From positions 310,001 through 374,000 of the forward strand of contig NZ_JAHVJZ010000003.1 of NCBI RefSeq assembly GCF_019801015.1: a stretch of 64,000 bases of DNA, in the 5' to 3' direction. The stretch comes from Marinobacter nauticus (GTDB lineage Bacteria > Pseudomonadota > Gammaproteobacteria > Enterobacterales > Shewanellaceae). The notes under the pieces were generated by a model. It did not search any database. It was not told the origin of the DNA and saw nothing but the letters and a program-made list of their open reading frames with translations. The translations under genes and the position numbers were made by a program. Positions 38,825-47,578 of the stretch are shown one piece after another (the stretch's first letter is position 1; each line of letters starts with the position of its first letter).

Positions 38825-38919
38825 AGTATAGATAACTTCCCTCGCCCAACTGTGACATTGTGAGGTCGTTCTGTGATGCAGGCCCGGAATGGAGGCACGG
38901 CGAACCAGCACTCGTCACA
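38825..38919 (-). promoter_or_regulatory. deoC promoter with two CRP-like sites
   Basis: On the minus strand a TATACT -10 box lies at 38830-38825. A perfect TCACA half (38855-38851) with a poor partner centres at 38858.5. A perfect TGTGA half (38919-38915) with a poor partner centres at 38911.5. With a start assumed at about 38818, the centres are near -40.5 and -93.5, the spacing reported for E. coli deoP2. TGCATC between them is one base off the CytR half-site TGCAAC. The start site is assumed, so this is a candidate only. The stretch 38930-39024 shows nothing else. Confidence 0.4.
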
Positions 38920-39026
38920 GCAAGGCGACGCGGACTTGGTTCCTTGAAGACTTAAGCGGAGCCCGGAAGGGGGAACACCAACTTTCGCGAAAAATCCTTT
39001 TCCCCGCAAAATCGCGTCGATGATAG

Positions 39027-39058
39027 CAAAAAGGGCCTGCCGAGGGCAGACCCTTTTT
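39027..39058 (-). terminator. Intrinsic terminator after tsx
   Basis: Minus-strand stem GGGTCTGCC / GGCAGGCCC (one U-G pair) followed by five T residues, about 20 bases past the tsx stop codon. Confidence 0.8.
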
Positions 39059-39074
39059 TCACCTGAGTAACAAC

Positions 39075-39851
39075 TTAGAAGTTGTACTTCAGGGTGTAGA
39101 TCAGCGCGTCGCCGTAGTTGGCATCGCCCAGCTTCTGATCGTAGTAGCGGTACTGGATACCAGTGGTGATCTTGTTCGGCAGGTGCCACCACAGTGCAAC
39201 CGCACCGTTCTGGCCTACGCTGTCCAGCTCACGGCCGTCAGCGCCGGTACGGAACTGGTCTTTACGACCGAATTCAGTTTCGTGCCAGTTGGACACGGAG
39301 AACTTCTGACCGCCAACCTGGAAGTCGTAGCCCAGTACCCAGCCAGCCATGTAGCCGTTGAAGCCGTTGCCAGCGAAGGTTTGGTTTTCGATGTGAGCAC
39401 CGATGAAGGGCTTGAACCAGAAACCGAAGTCAGTGAAGTAGTCGTAGCTGGTACCGATAACCAGGTTGGTATCGGAGAAGCCAGTGTCTTCAAAGTGGTA
39501 TACGTGGCTGTACAGGTTCCAGTTGGAGGAGCCCAGGTTTACAGCGATAGAACCTTTGGTGGCGATACGGAAGCCACGGGCACCCGCGTCTTCGTCACCC
39601 AGGTTGTGCGGGTTTTCGATATCGAAGAAACCGTATACGTCACCCCAGGAGAAGCCAGCACCACCTTCCAGTTCGATGTAGTAGAAGTCTTTCTTGCCAC
39701 CGAAGGAAGCGCGATCTTCGGCTTTATCGGTCCAGTCCAGGTAGTTTACGGATACGTTGGAGAAGCCGTAGAACTGCTCGGCGGCAGCCGGAGCAGACAT
39801 GGCCAGTGCGGCAGCACCAGCTACAGCCAGAGAAGTGAACTTGTTCATCAT
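39075..39851 (-). CDS. tsx: Nucleoside-specific outer-membrane channel Tsx
   Basis: A 12-strand beta-barrel that lets nucleosides cross the outer membrane. The 258-residue protein has a signal peptide ending APAAA (about 1-23), then alternating aromatic-rich beta strands ([28 protein letters not shown]) and a terminal Phe (LKYNF) that marks outer-membrane insertion. Two adjacent ATG codons could start it (39851 or 39848); the AGGGG ribosome site spacing slightly favours 39848. Its neighbours deoCABD and nupC form the rest of the nucleoside uptake and use pathway. Upstream it has a good promoter and a near-consensus CRP site. Confidence 0.93.
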   Translation of the reverse strand: MMNKFTSLAVAGAAALAMSAPAAAEQFYGFSNVSVNYLDWTDKAEDRASFGGKKDFYYIELEGGAGFSWGDVYGFFDIENPHNLGDEDAGARGFRIATKGSIAVNLGSSNWNLYSHVYHFEDTGFSDTNLVIGTSYDYFTDFGFWFKPFIGAHIENQTFAGNGFNGYMAGWVLGYDFQVGGQKFSVSNWHETEFGRKDQFRTGADGRELDSVGQNGAVALWWHLPNKITTGIQYRYYDQKLGDANYGDALIYTLKYNF

Positions 39852-39912
39852 TAACCCCTGTGTTTTACAGATCGTTTTTTGTCTAGGACCCACTATCCTT
39901 GCAGGCAGGCGC

Positions 39913-39940
39913 ATTGTATCCACTTGGTTTCGTTGTGCAA
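39913..39940 (-). promoter_or_regulatory. tsx promoter
   Basis: Minus-strand TTGCAC (39940-39935), a 16-base spacer and TACAAT (39918-39913), about 60 bases before the tsx start. A TGCAAC motif, the CytR half-site, overlaps the -35 on the plus strand. Confidence 0.6.
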
Positions 39941-39978
39941 CAATCACAGGCGAAAGCAAGGCGCAGATGGTCGATCGA

Positions 39979-39994
39979 TGTGCGATCGATCACA
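39979..39994 (-). promoter_or_regulatory. Near-consensus CRP site upstream of tsx
   Basis: TGTGC-GATCGA-TCACA matches the CRP consensus TGTGA-N6-TCACA at nine of ten positions and has a palindromic core. It centres about 80 bases upstream of the inferred tsx start site. tsx is a known CRP/CytR target in enterics, so a role here is likely by analogy. Confidence 0.6.
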
Positions 39995-40057
39995 GTTTCG
40001 CAACGCCATAGTAGACCTTTTTAACTGAACGATCTTCACCCCCTACCTGATTGCAAC

Positions 40058-40086
40058 AAAAAGGCGACCCCCAGGGTCGCCTTTTG
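40058..40086. terminator. Intrinsic terminator after nupC
   Basis: A 12-bp stem (40059-40070 with 40074-40085) with A-run and T-run on either side, just past the nupC stop on the minus strand. Symmetric, so it could work both ways. Confidence 0.85.
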
Positions 40087-40103
40087 TGAATCGGGTCGGT
40101 TTG

Positions 40104-41345
40104 TTACAGAGAGAGGAACAAGCCGGCCAGAGTCGCACTCATCAGGTTGGACAGGGAGCCCGCCACAACCGCACGCAGACCCAAACGCGCCAGGTCATGG
40201 CGACGGTTCGGTGCCATTGCGCCCAGACCACCCAGCAGAATCGCGATGGAGGACAGGTTGGCGAATCCACACAGGGCAAACGCGATGATCGCCTGAGTGC
40301 GGTCGGACATCACCGCACCGTTGATCAGTGTTTCACCATTGATGTACGGCGCGAAGTTCACGTAAGCCACGAACTCGTTCACGACGATCTTCTGACCGAT
40401 GAAGGAACCGGCCACGGTGGCCTCTTCCCACGGCACACCCATCAGGAAGGCCAGCGGGGCAAAAACGTAACCCAGGATCACTTCCAGAGTCAGGCCTTCA
40501 ATGCCCACCATACCGCCAGCCCAGCCAATCAGGCCGTTGATCAGCGCAATCAGACCGATGAAGGCCAGCAGCATCGCACCCACGTTCAGAGCCAGCTGCA
40601 TACCGGAGGACGCACCCGCGGCAGCGGCGTCCAGCACGTTGGCCGGCTTGTCATCGGCTTCACCGATGTCTTCCATGTGCTGCTTCGGCTCTTCGGTTTC
40701 CGGGTGCATCAGCTTGGCCATCAACAGACCGCCCGGTGCCGCCATAAAGGATGCCGCAATCAAGTACTCCAGCGGCACGCCCAGACCGGCGTAACCGGCC
40801 AGTACGGAACCGGCAACGGAGGCCAGACCGCCCACCATGATGGCGAACAGTTCAGACTGGGTCATGGTCGGAATAAAGGGACGAACCACCAGCGGAGCTT
40901 CAGTCTGGCCCACGAAGATGTTCGCGGTGGCAGACATGGACTCAGGCTGGCTGGTGCCCAGTGCCTTTTGCAGCGCGCCACCGATGATGCGGATGATCCA
41001 CTGCATCACACCGAGGTAGTAAAGCACCGCAATCAGGGAAGAGAAGAACACAATAACCGGCAGCACATTGATGGCGAAAATAAAGCCAACCTTGAACTTA
41101 GCCAGGTCACCAAACAGGAAGCCGATACCATCGTTGGCGTAACCGATCACACTGGAGACAGCGGCAGAAATGCCTCCAAGAATGTCTTTACCCACTGGGA
41201 CGTAGAGTACGAAAGCCCCCAGGGTAGCCTGGATGGCAAACGCGCCACCGACGGTACGCCAGTTGATGGCGCGACGGTTGTTGGAAAGCCCGAAGGCAAT
41301 CAGCAGCAGGGTCAGAATCCCCACCAGACTCATTACGATATTCAT
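40104..41345 (-). CDS. nupC: NupC-family nucleoside transporter
   Basis: A 413-residue concentrative nucleoside transporter (CNT family) of the inner membrane, coupling uptake to protons or sodium. The family motifs [12 protein letters not shown] in the first helical-hairpin region and VNEFVAY with the conserved E near residue 330 are present, with about eight to ten membrane helices. A variable hydrophilic loop rich in Glu and Asp (about 215-240) contains [17 protein letters not shown]. It follows Tsx in the uptake route and has its own promoter with an unusual inverted repeat. Confidence 0.94.
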   Translation of the reverse strand: MNIVMSLVGILTLLLIAFGLSNNRRAINWRTVGGAFAIQATLGAFVLYVPVGKDILGGISAAVSSVIGYANDGIGFLFGDLAKFKVGFIFAINVLPVIVFFSSLIAVLYYLGVMQWIIRIIGGALQKALGTSQPESMSATANIFVGQTEAPLVVRPFIPTMTQSELFAIMVGGLASVAGSVLAGYAGLGVPLEYLIAASFMAAPGGLLMAKLMHPETEEPKQHMEDIGEADDKPANVLDAAAAGASSGMQLALNVGAMLLAFIGLIALINGLIGWAGGMVGIEGLTLEVILGYVFAPLAFLMGVPWEEATVAGSFIGQKIVVNEFVAYVNFAPYINGETLINGAVMSDRTQAIIAFALCGFANLSSIAILLGGLGAMAPNRRHDLARLGLRAVVAGSLSNLMSATLAGLFLSL

Positions 41346-41411
41346 GAACCTGTAAACCTCATTTTCTGGACTTTTATTACTTTCTTGTAATTTGAAGGAA
41401 ATTCGGCGCCG

Positions 41412-41446
41412 ATTATAAGCGCAATGGGGAAAGAAATCCCCATTGC
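41412..41446 (-). promoter_or_regulatory. nupC promoter with 26-bp inverted repeat
   Basis: A TATAAT -10 box (minus strand 41417-41412) is preceded by a perfect 10-bp inverted repeat, GCAATGGGGA-N6-TCCCCATTGC (41421-41446), covering the -35 position. No good -35 hexamer is visible, so an activator or repressor is expected to act there. The rest of 41447-41570 is AT-rich with no gene I can support. Confidence 0.55.
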
Positions 41447-41570
41447 ATTCCTAAAAAAAGGATCTTCGCAACAGATCTTGATGAAATTTAACAAAAATAA
41501 CTTTGAGATGATTCATGGGCCCGCTCCCAAATCATCGGGATAGGGTTAACCATAGCAGTCCGGAAGGGTT

Positions 41571-42365
41571 TTAAGTCAATGGCGGATGGATTGGCAGGCG
41601 GGGAAAAAGCCCTTGAGCATTGAGAGTTAGCTGCGTTGCCAGCTCCGATTCCGGCTGCTGACGCAGTGCGGCCAGGGTTTCCAGAACCTGACGAACTCGC
41701 GCAGGTTCATTTCTCTGGCCCTGGTGGCCACTCAGGGGCATATCGGGGCTGTCGGTTTCCAGCAGCAACGCTTCAGCCGGCATCCGGGCCACCGCCTGAC
41801 GGGTCTTGTTGGCCCGCTCGTAGGTGATCACCCCACCGACACCAAGCCGGAAACCGCGTCGCCAGTATTGCTCCGCCTGTTGGAGGCTGCCGCTGAAGCC
41901 GTGTACCACCCCACCTTCAGGAAGTGGGATTCGGCTGAGCAGGGTCAGCATCTCGTTATGGGCCTTACGGACATGAAGTATCACCGGCAGGTGGTGCTGT
42001 CGGGCCAGTTGAAGCTGTGCTTCGCACATCGCCAGCTGAGTGGGCATTGTCGCCACGCCAGCCACGGCATCCAGCCCGCACTCGCCCAGCGCCACCAGGT
42101 TGGCTTCGCACTGCAGCCGTGCCGCCAGGGCGTCCAGATCACCCTCCTGATGGGCAAAGCAGGGATGCAGCCCCAGTGCCGCCCCGATCGCCACCGGCGC
42201 CGTCGCCTTTGACAGGGCAATGACCGCATCCCAGTTATCGCGGCCTATGGCCGGCACCACCACTGCGGTAACACCGGCCTGCCGGGCGCGGCTAAGCACC
42301 GCATTCCGATCGCCCTCAAAGGCGGGCAGGTCAAGGTGGCAATGGCTGTCAATCAGCACGCTCAC
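41571..42365 (-). CDS. TatD-family metal-dependent hydrolase
   Basis: A 264-residue TIM-barrel metallohydrolase of the TatD DNase family. The N-terminal metal motif DSHCHLD, GECGLD, HVRKAH, HGFSGS and ETDSPDMP with its metal Asp are all visible. Substrate cannot be told among TatD paralogues (3'-5' DNase or other). The GTG at 42365 is preferred because it directly precedes LIDSHCHLD and overlaps the DUF5363 stop by 17 bases; an AGGAGG lies 12 bases upstream. The long open frame upstream is not coding. In Shewanella and Vibrio a DUF5363 gene similarly precedes a TatD gene, to my knowledge. Confidence 0.88.
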   Translation of the reverse strand: MSVLIDSHCHLDLPAFEGDRNAVLSRARQAGVTAVVVPAIGRDNWDAVIALSKATAPVAIGAALGLHPCFAHQEGDLDALAARLQCEANLVALGECGLDAVAGVATMPTQLAMCEAQLQLARQHHLPVILHVRKAHNEMLTLLSRIPLPEGGVVHGFSGSLQQAEQYWRRGFRLGVGGVITYERANKTRQAVARMPAEALLLETDSPDMPLSGHQGQRNEPARVRQVLETLAALRQQPESELATQLTLNAQGLFPRLPIHPPLT

Positions 42366-42489
42366 CCCGTTTGATCGCCTCCTGTGCCCGCTCCGATAAC
42401 GGCACACAGCAACGCTTGCTCTCCGGCGTCAGGCCGAGACTGTCCAGAAAGGCGCAGTACTTTTGCCACCAATGGCGCAACCACTTCAT
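42349..42489 (-). CDS. DUF5363 family small protein
   Basis: A 46-residue protein beginning MKWLRHWWQKYCAFLDSLGL, with Trp/Cys-rich N-terminus and a Cys pair (RCC) near residue 28. It resembles the short DUF5363 family of gammaproteobacteria, which has no known function. A good AGGAG ribosome site lies 6 bases before the ATG at 42489. It overlaps the TatD start by 17 bases and so is probably translated together with it. The longer reading frame from 42612 is not supported. Confidence 0.7.
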   Translation of the reverse strand: MKWLRHWWQKYCAFLDSLGLTPESKRCCVPLSERAQEAIKRGERAD

Positions 42490-42624
42490 ATCACGCTCCT
42501 GTTTATCACTGAACCGCTGACACTGTATCAGGAAGCGCCCCGGCTGATCAGCTTTGCCTTGCGGGTTGCGATGGTCACGGCGAACCGGGATGATAACCGG
42601 ATGCGATTTCACTCAAGTCAGGTC

Positions 42625-43071
42625 ATGAGCTCAGCCCAACCGCCCCTCAAGTTACACGAGTTTATTCCCTACCGGCTGGCAGACCTTGCCCATCGTCTGT
42701 CTCAGGAGCTGTCCGCCATCTATGGGGAAACCCCTTTTGCCATCGACATCGCTCAGTGGCGGGTGCTGGCCCAATTGGCGGAGCACGCTCCGTTAACCAG
42801 CAAGGCCCTGGCCGACCTCACCAATATGGACAAAGCCAAGATCTCCCGCGCGGTGGCCCGCTTGTCCGAGCGCGCGCTGCTGGTCAGGGAGCGGGACAGC
42901 CAGGACCAGCGCCAGAGTCATCTGCGCCTCTCCCCGGACGGGGAAGCGCTGTACCGCCAGCTGGTTCCCCACGCTCTCGACTGGGAACGCAGCCGTCTCG
43001 GTGCCCTGAATGATGAGGAGCGCACTCAGTTGCTCGCCCTGCTGGACAAGCTGGACGCCGCGTCCCGGTGA
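42625..43071 (+). CDS. MarR-family transcriptional regulator
   Basis: A 148-residue winged-helix regulator with the MarR layout: helix 1-2 dimer region, then QWRVLAQLAEHAPLTSKALADLTNMDKAKISRAVARL as the DNA-binding helix-turn-helix (about 50-90), wing RERDSQDQRQSHLRLS and C-terminal dimer helix. MarR proteins usually sense small aromatic ligands. It is convergent with fahA-hmgA, whose promoter carries a palindrome of MarR-site size, so it may repress that operon in response to a tyrosine catabolite. That link is inference. Start is uncertain: ATG 42601 would add 8 residues; neither has a strong ribosome site. Confidence 0.83.
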   Translation: MSSAQPPLKLHEFIPYRLADLAHRLSQELSAIYGETPFAIDIAQWRVLAQLAEHAPLTSKALADLTNMDKAKISRAVARLSERALLVRERDSQDQRQSHLRLSPDGEALYRQLVPHALDWERSRLGALNDEERTQLLALLDKLDAASR

Positions 43072-43080
43072 CCCTGCAAG

Positions 43081-43111
43081 AAAAAACCCCGGAGCACGCT
43101 CCGGGGTTTTT
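43081..43111. terminator. Bidirectional terminator, marR / fahA
   Basis: Stem AACCCCGGAG / CTCCGGGGTT with a 4-base loop, A-run on the left and T-run on the right, between two convergent genes. Confidence 0.88.
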
Positions 43112-43127
43112 GCTTTTTCTGCCTGGC

Positions 43128-44429
43128 TTAGCGAGCCGGCAGTACGGTGCTGCGCACTTCGCCAAAACCGATCCGGGGGGCGCCGGGCTTCTCACACACC
43201 GCTTTCATAATGATGGTGTCGCCATCCAGCAGGAAGGTACGGGTTTCGCCGCCCGGCAATTCGATGGCTTGTTTGCCGCCACGGCTCAGTTCCAGCATGG
43301 AGCCCGCCTCTTCGTGGGCCGGGCCGGATTGGGTGCCGGACCCAAACAGGTCACCGGCTTGCAGGTTACAACCGTTCACGGTGTGGTGCGTCACCATCTG
43401 GGCAATGGTCCAGTAGGAGTCCTTAAAGTTTGAACGGGACAGGCGCACCGGCTCGGCCATCGCCGGGGTCTGGATCAGGCACTCCAGCTGCATATCCACG
43501 GCGCCGGACTGGCTGTTGGATTCGGCAGTCAGGTAGGGCAGCGGCTGCGGGTCAGCCTCAGGACGGCTGAACGCTTCGCGATAAGGGGCCAGTGCCTCCA
43601 TGGTGACAATCCACGGCGACAGGGTGGAGGCAAAGCTCTTGGACAGGAACGGCCCCAGCGGCTGATACTCCCAGGCCTGAATATCACGGGCAGACCAGTC
43701 ATTCAGCAGACACAAGCCAAATACGTGGGACTCCGCCTGGTCGATGGCGATGGGCGCGCCCAATTCGTTGCCGTGGCCGATAACGATGCCCACTTCCAGT
43801 TCGTAATCCAGACGCTTGCAGGGGCCAAAACTCGGCTCTGCCGCATCCGGCGCTTTCAGCTGGCCTTTGGGACGATGGAATTGCTGACCGGACACCCCAA
43901 TGGAGCTGGCCCGGCCGTGATAGCCGATCGGCACCCATTTGTAGTTGGGCAGCAGCGGGTTGTCCGGACGGAACAGTGAACCCACGGCGGTGGCGTGATG
44001 GATGGAGGTGTAGAAATCGGTGTAGTCACCAATCTGCATCGCCAGATCGTATTCCAGCTCAGACAGCGGCACCAGACAGGCTTCCAGTGCGCCCTGCTCC
44101 GCCGCGCCTTCGCGCAGTGCCCGGGACAACGCCAGACGCAACGCGGACCAGGCCTCCTGGCCCTGAGCCATAAACGCATTCAGTTTCGGCTGCGCCGCCA
44201 GCGCCACCAGCAGGGCAATCTCACCGGCGAAGATCTGGGCATCGCGGACTGCCGCCATATCCAGGGCAACGTCACCGATCGCGACCGCACCACGGAAAAG
44301 CTCATCACTGCCGGCGCGGCGCACGCTGGCAAAAGGCAGATTTTGAATGGGGAAGTCGCAACCCGGGCAATTGGCGCTGGACACCCAGCTGGTGAGGGCC
44401 AAATCGTGGGTTTCGTTCAGTGTGTGCAT
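43128..44429 (-). CDS. fahA: Fumarylacetoacetase
   Basis: Last step of tyrosine breakdown: splits fumarylacetoacetate to fumarate and acetoacetate. At 433 residues it is full length for the bacterial enzyme, with an N-terminal SH3-like domain (to about 115) and a C-terminal catalytic domain holding the metal-site DFYTSIHHATAVG, GYHGRASSI and LLNDWSARDIQAWEYQPLGPFLSK. The ATG at 44429 follows AAGGGA at 6 bases and gives MHTLNETHD. It lies 25 bases after hmgA in the same operon. Confidence 0.95.
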   Translation of the reverse strand: MHTLNETHDLALTSWVSSANCPGCDFPIQNLPFASVRRAGSDELFRGAVAIGDVALDMAAVRDAQIFAGEIALLVALAAQPKLNAFMAQGQEAWSALRLALSRALREGAAEQGALEACLVPLSELEYDLAMQIGDYTDFYTSIHHATAVGSLFRPDNPLLPNYKWVPIGYHGRASSIGVSGQQFHRPKGQLKAPDAAEPSFGPCKRLDYELEVGIVIGHGNELGAPIAIDQAESHVFGLCLLNDWSARDIQAWEYQPLGPFLSKSFASTLSPWIVTMEALAPYREAFSRPEADPQPLPYLTAESNSQSGAVDMQLECLIQTPAMAEPVRLSRSNFKDSYWTIAQMVTHHTVNGCNLQAGDLFGSGTQSGPAHEEAGSMLELSRGGKQAIELPGGETRTFLLDGDTIIMKAVCEKPGAPRIGFGEVRSTVLPAR

Positions 44430-44454
44430 GGTGATTCCCTTACTACTGAGCGCC

Positions 44455-45747
44455 TCAGCGCTCTCCATTAAAGTGTTTGGTCAGTCCGCTCCAGCAGCTC
44501 TGATAATCGGTCTGACGCAACGGCGTGTCCAGTGCAAATCGGGTCGGCTCAATGACGTAGCGCGACTCCAGCATAAAGGCCATGGTGTCCTGATAGCGTT
44601 GCGGGGCCAACTCAACGGTGCTGGCTTTATCGAACACCTCCGCTTCCGGTCCGTGGGGGGTCATGGCATTGTGCAGGCTCATGCCGCCGGGGACAAAACC
44701 CGTCTCTTTGGCGTCGTAGACCCCTTCAATCAGCCCCATAAACTCGCTCATGATGTTGCGGTGGTACCAGGGCGGACGGAAGGTGTCCTCCGCCACCATC
44801 CAGCGGGGCGGGAAGATAACAAAGTCGGCGTTGGCCCAGCCTTCGGTGTCACTGGGGCTGGTCAATACCGTAAAGATAGAGGGGTCGGGATGATCGAAGC
44901 TGACGGTGTTCATCACGTTAAATCGCGCCAGGTCGTACTTGTAGGGCGCGCTGTTGCCGGTCCAGGCGACCACGTCCAGCGGTGAATGATCAACCGGGGC
45001 GCTGAACAGCCCGCCGCAGAACTTGGCCAGCAGTTCATACTCGCCTTCCTGGTCTTCAAACCAGGCCACCGGATAGTGGAAGTCCCGGTCATTGGCGTAA
45101 CCATTGGAACCCACCGGCCCGCGCTCCGGAAGGATAAACGGTGCACCATAGTTTTCGCACAGATAGCCGCGAATCGGCCCGTCCAGAGGTGCCACCCGAA
45201 ATTTGATGCCCCGTGGGATCACCAGAATCTCACCGGGTTTCACTTCCAGCACACCCAACTCGGTTTCCGCCCGCACGCCACCCAGCTGGGGAATGAACAG
45301 CATCTCGCCATCGGCGTTGTAAAACACCCGGTTGCCCATATCGGTGTTGGCGCGATAGATGTGGATCCCCATCCCCAGCTGCGCTTTGGCGTCACCATTG
45401 AGGGCCACCGTCACCAAGCCATCAATAAAATCGGTGGGGGCATCCGGCACCGGCAGCGGGTCCCAGCGCATCGGGTTTGGCGGTGTCGGCACGTTTTGCG
45501 GTGCGGTCTTCCACATCTCGTGGTGCAGTGGGGTGAACTCCCCCATCGCCACCGAGGGACGCAAACGATACATCCAGGTGCGACGATTGGCCGCCCGCGG
45601 TGCCGTAAACGCCGTAGAGGTCAGCTGCTCGGCGTACAAACGGTAGGGACACTGCTGGGGACTGAACTGGCCCACAGGCAGCGCGCCGGGCAGGGCTTCG
45701 GTTTCGTGCTCATTGCCAAAACCGGTGAGGTATTGCAATTCGGCCAT
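44455..45747 (-). CDS. hmgA: Homogentisate 1,2-dioxygenase
   Basis: Opens the ring of homogentisate to maleylacetoacetate, with Fe(II). The 430-residue protein has the [11 protein letters not shown] iron-binding motif, the following [14 protein letters not shown] block and the [18 protein letters not shown] segment of the family. Three ATG codons lie close together; 45747 is chosen because AAGGA is 8 bases upstream and it gives [15 protein letters not shown]. hmgA and fahA form an operon here, but neither hppD nor maiA is adjacent. A palindromic operator lies over the start of transcription. Confidence 0.95.
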   Translation of the reverse strand: MAELQYLTGFGNEHETEALPGALPVGQFSPQQCPYRLYAEQLTSTAFTAPRAANRRTWMYRLRPSVAMGEFTPLHHEMWKTAPQNVPTPPNPMRWDPLPVPDAPTDFIDGLVTVALNGDAKAQLGMGIHIYRANTDMGNRVFYNADGEMLFIPQLGGVRAETELGVLEVKPGEILVIPRGIKFRVAPLDGPIRGYLCENYGAPFILPERGPVGSNGYANDRDFHYPVAWFEDQEGEYELLAKFCGGLFSAPVDHSPLDVVAWTGNSAPYKYDLARFNVMNTVSFDHPDPSIFTVLTSPSDTEGWANADFVIFPPRWMVAEDTFRPPWYHRNIMSEFMGLIEGVYDAKETGFVPGGMSLHNAMTPHGPEAEVFDKASTVELAPQRYQDTMAFMLESRYVIEPTRFALDTPLRQTDYQSCWSGLTKHFNGER

Positions 45748-45760
45748 CGCCATCATCCTT

Positions 45761-45811
45761 GAAACTAGTTTCAGATGAAACCAATTTAGAGGCCGCCTTT
45801 AATCAGTACAA
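45761..45811 (-). promoter_or_regulatory. hmgA promoter and palindromic operator pair
   Basis: Minus-strand TTGTAC (45811-45806), a 17-base spacer and TAAATT (45788-45783) make a candidate promoter. Over its -10 and start region lie two repeats, a perfect GAAACTAGTTTC (45761-45772) and a degraded GAAACCAATTT (45777-45787), 16 bases apart. This is the position expected for repressor sites. The rest of 45812-45866 holds nothing I can support. Confidence 0.6.
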
Positions 45812-45866
45812 GAGGCGAAGGCTTAGTGAACCGGACAGAGAGCGTAAAAGCAGGCTGACAGGGCAA

Positions 45867-45893
45867 CAAAAAAGGGCGCCGTAGCGCCCTTTT
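45867..45893 (-). terminator. Intrinsic terminator after prfC
   Basis: Stem AAAGGGCGC / GCGCCCTTT with a 4-base loop and a T-run on the minus strand, about 20 bases past the prfC stop codon. Confidence 0.85.
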
Positions 45894-45911
45894 CTCCGAT
45901 ACCAGAAGGCA

Positions 45912-47495
45912 TCAGTGTTCCCGGGTTTTGTGGAACTCGATGTCCGGGTAACGCTCCTGGGTCAGGTTCAGGTTTACCATGGTCGGTGCGATGTAGGTGA
46001 GGTTGTCACCGCCATCCAGCGCCAGGTTAATGGAAGCCTTACGACGGAACTCATCCAGCTTCTTAGCGTCGCCACACTCCACCCAGCGGGCGGTGGCCAC
46101 GTTCACCGGCTCGTAGATCGCTTCCACTTTGTACTCAGACTTCAGACGGGCAACCACCACGTCAAACTGCAGTACACCCACCGCACCCACGATCAGATCG
46201 TTGTTGTCGATGGGGCGGAACACCTGAACCGCGCCCTCTTCAGACAGCTGCACCAGACCTTTCAGCAGTTGCTTCTGCTTAAGCGGATCCTTCAGGCGAA
46301 TGCGACGGAACATCTCCGGCGCAAAGTTCGGGATGCCGGTGAACTTGAATTTCTCACCCTGGGAGAAGGTGTCGCCGATCTGAATGGTGCCGTGGTTGTG
46401 CAGACCGATGATGTCACCAGGGAAAGCTTCATCCGCGTGAGAGCGGTCGCCGGCCATAAAGGTCACCGCGTCAGAGATGCTGACGTCCTTACCCAGGCGC
46501 ACGTGGTGCATCTTCATGCCCTTGGTGTACTTGCCGGAGCAGATGCGCATAAAGGCGATGCGGTCGCGGTGCTTGGGATCCATATTGGCCTGGATCTTAA
46601 ACACGAAGCCGGAGAACTTCTCTTCCGTGGCGACCACCTGACGGTCATCGGTATCACGGGGCTGCGGGGTCGGGGCCCACTCGGTCAGGCCATCCAGCAT
46701 GTGGTCCACACCGAAGTTACCCAGTGCGGTACCGAAGAACACCGGAGTCAGCTCACCGGAGAGGAACAGCTCCAGATCAAACTCGTTGGACGCGCCGAGA
46801 ACCAGTTCCAGCTCTTCACGAAGTTGCGCCGCCAGTTCGTCGCTCACCGCCTGGTCCAGCTCCGGATTGTCCAGACCCTTGATGATGCGCACATCCTGAA
46901 TGGTGTGGCCCTGACCGGTCTGATACAGGATGGTTTCATCGCGATGGAGGTGGTAAACGCCTTTAAACTCTTTACCACAGCCGATCGGCCAGGTGATGGG
47001 CGCACACATGATGTTCAGTTCGCTCTCCACCTCATCAAGCAGCTCCATCGGGTCACGGATGTCCCGGTCCAGCTTGTTCATAAAGGTGAGGATCGGGGTG
47101 TCGCGCAGACGGGTCACTTCCATCAGTTTGCGGGTACGGTCTTCCACACCCTTGGCCGCATCAATAACCATCAGGCAAGAGTCCACCGCCGTCAGAGTGC
47201 GGTAGGTGTCTTCAGAGAAGTCTTCGTGCCCGGGGGTGTCCAGCAGGTTCACCAGCGCGTCGTTGTAGGGGAACTGCATGACGGAGGTGGTCACGGAGAT
47301 CCCACGCTCCTTCTCCATCTCCATCCAGTCGGATTTGGCGTGCTGACCTGAGCCGCGGCCCTTAACGGTACCGGCTTTCTGCAGCGCTTGTCCGAACAGC
47401 AGCACCTTCTCGGTGATGGTGGTCTTACCCGCGTCCGGGTGAGAGATGATGGCGAAGGTCCGGCGCTTCGCCACTTCCTGGGCGTGTTGACTCAT
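45912..47495 (-). CDS. prfC: Peptide chain release factor 3 (GTPase)
   Basis: Translational GTPase that recycles RF1/RF2 after termination. The 527-residue protein has G1 [12 protein letters not shown]3 [14 protein letters not shown]4 NKLD and matches E. coli RF3 across its length, including the ending IEFHKTREH. The ATG at 47495 gives [21 protein letters not shown]; a frame extending to 47840 is not coding. It stands alone. The next gene is 84 bases upstream on the same strand. Confidence 0.97.
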   Translation of the reverse strand: MSQHAQEVAKRRTFAIISHPDAGKTTITEKVLLFGQALQKAGTVKGRGSGQHAKSDWMEMEKERGISVTTSVMQFPYNDALVNLLDTPGHEDFSEDTYRTLTAVDSCLMVIDAAKGVEDRTRKLMEVTRLRDTPILTFMNKLDRDIRDPMELLDEVESELNIMCAPITWPIGCGKEFKGVYHLHRDETILYQTGQGHTIQDVRIIKGLDNPELDQAVSDELAAQLREELELVLGASNEFDLELFLSGELTPVFFGTALGNFGVDHMLDGLTEWAPTPQPRDTDDRQVVATEEKFSGFVFKIQANMDPKHRDRIAFMRICSGKYTKGMKMHHVRLGKDVSISDAVTFMAGDRSHADEAFPGDIIGLHNHGTIQIGDTFSQGEKFKFTGIPNFAPEMFRRIRLKDPLKQKQLLKGLVQLSEEGAVQVFRPIDNNDLIVGAVGVLQFDVVVARLKSEYKVEAIYEPVNVATARWVECGDAKKLDEFRRKASINLALDGGDNLTYIAPTMVNLNLTQERYPDIEFHKTREH

Positions 47496-47578
47496 GGGAT
47501 CACTTAAAATCTGGTTGACGGCCTGATGGCGGAAATGACCGCGCATTATAGCGCCACCAAGGGGACAGAAAAAGGGAC

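Noticed and set aside
41346..41570. Classical CRP site upstream of nupC
   Set aside because: No TGTGA-N6-TCACA match beyond chance; the inverted repeat there does not fit the CRP consensus.
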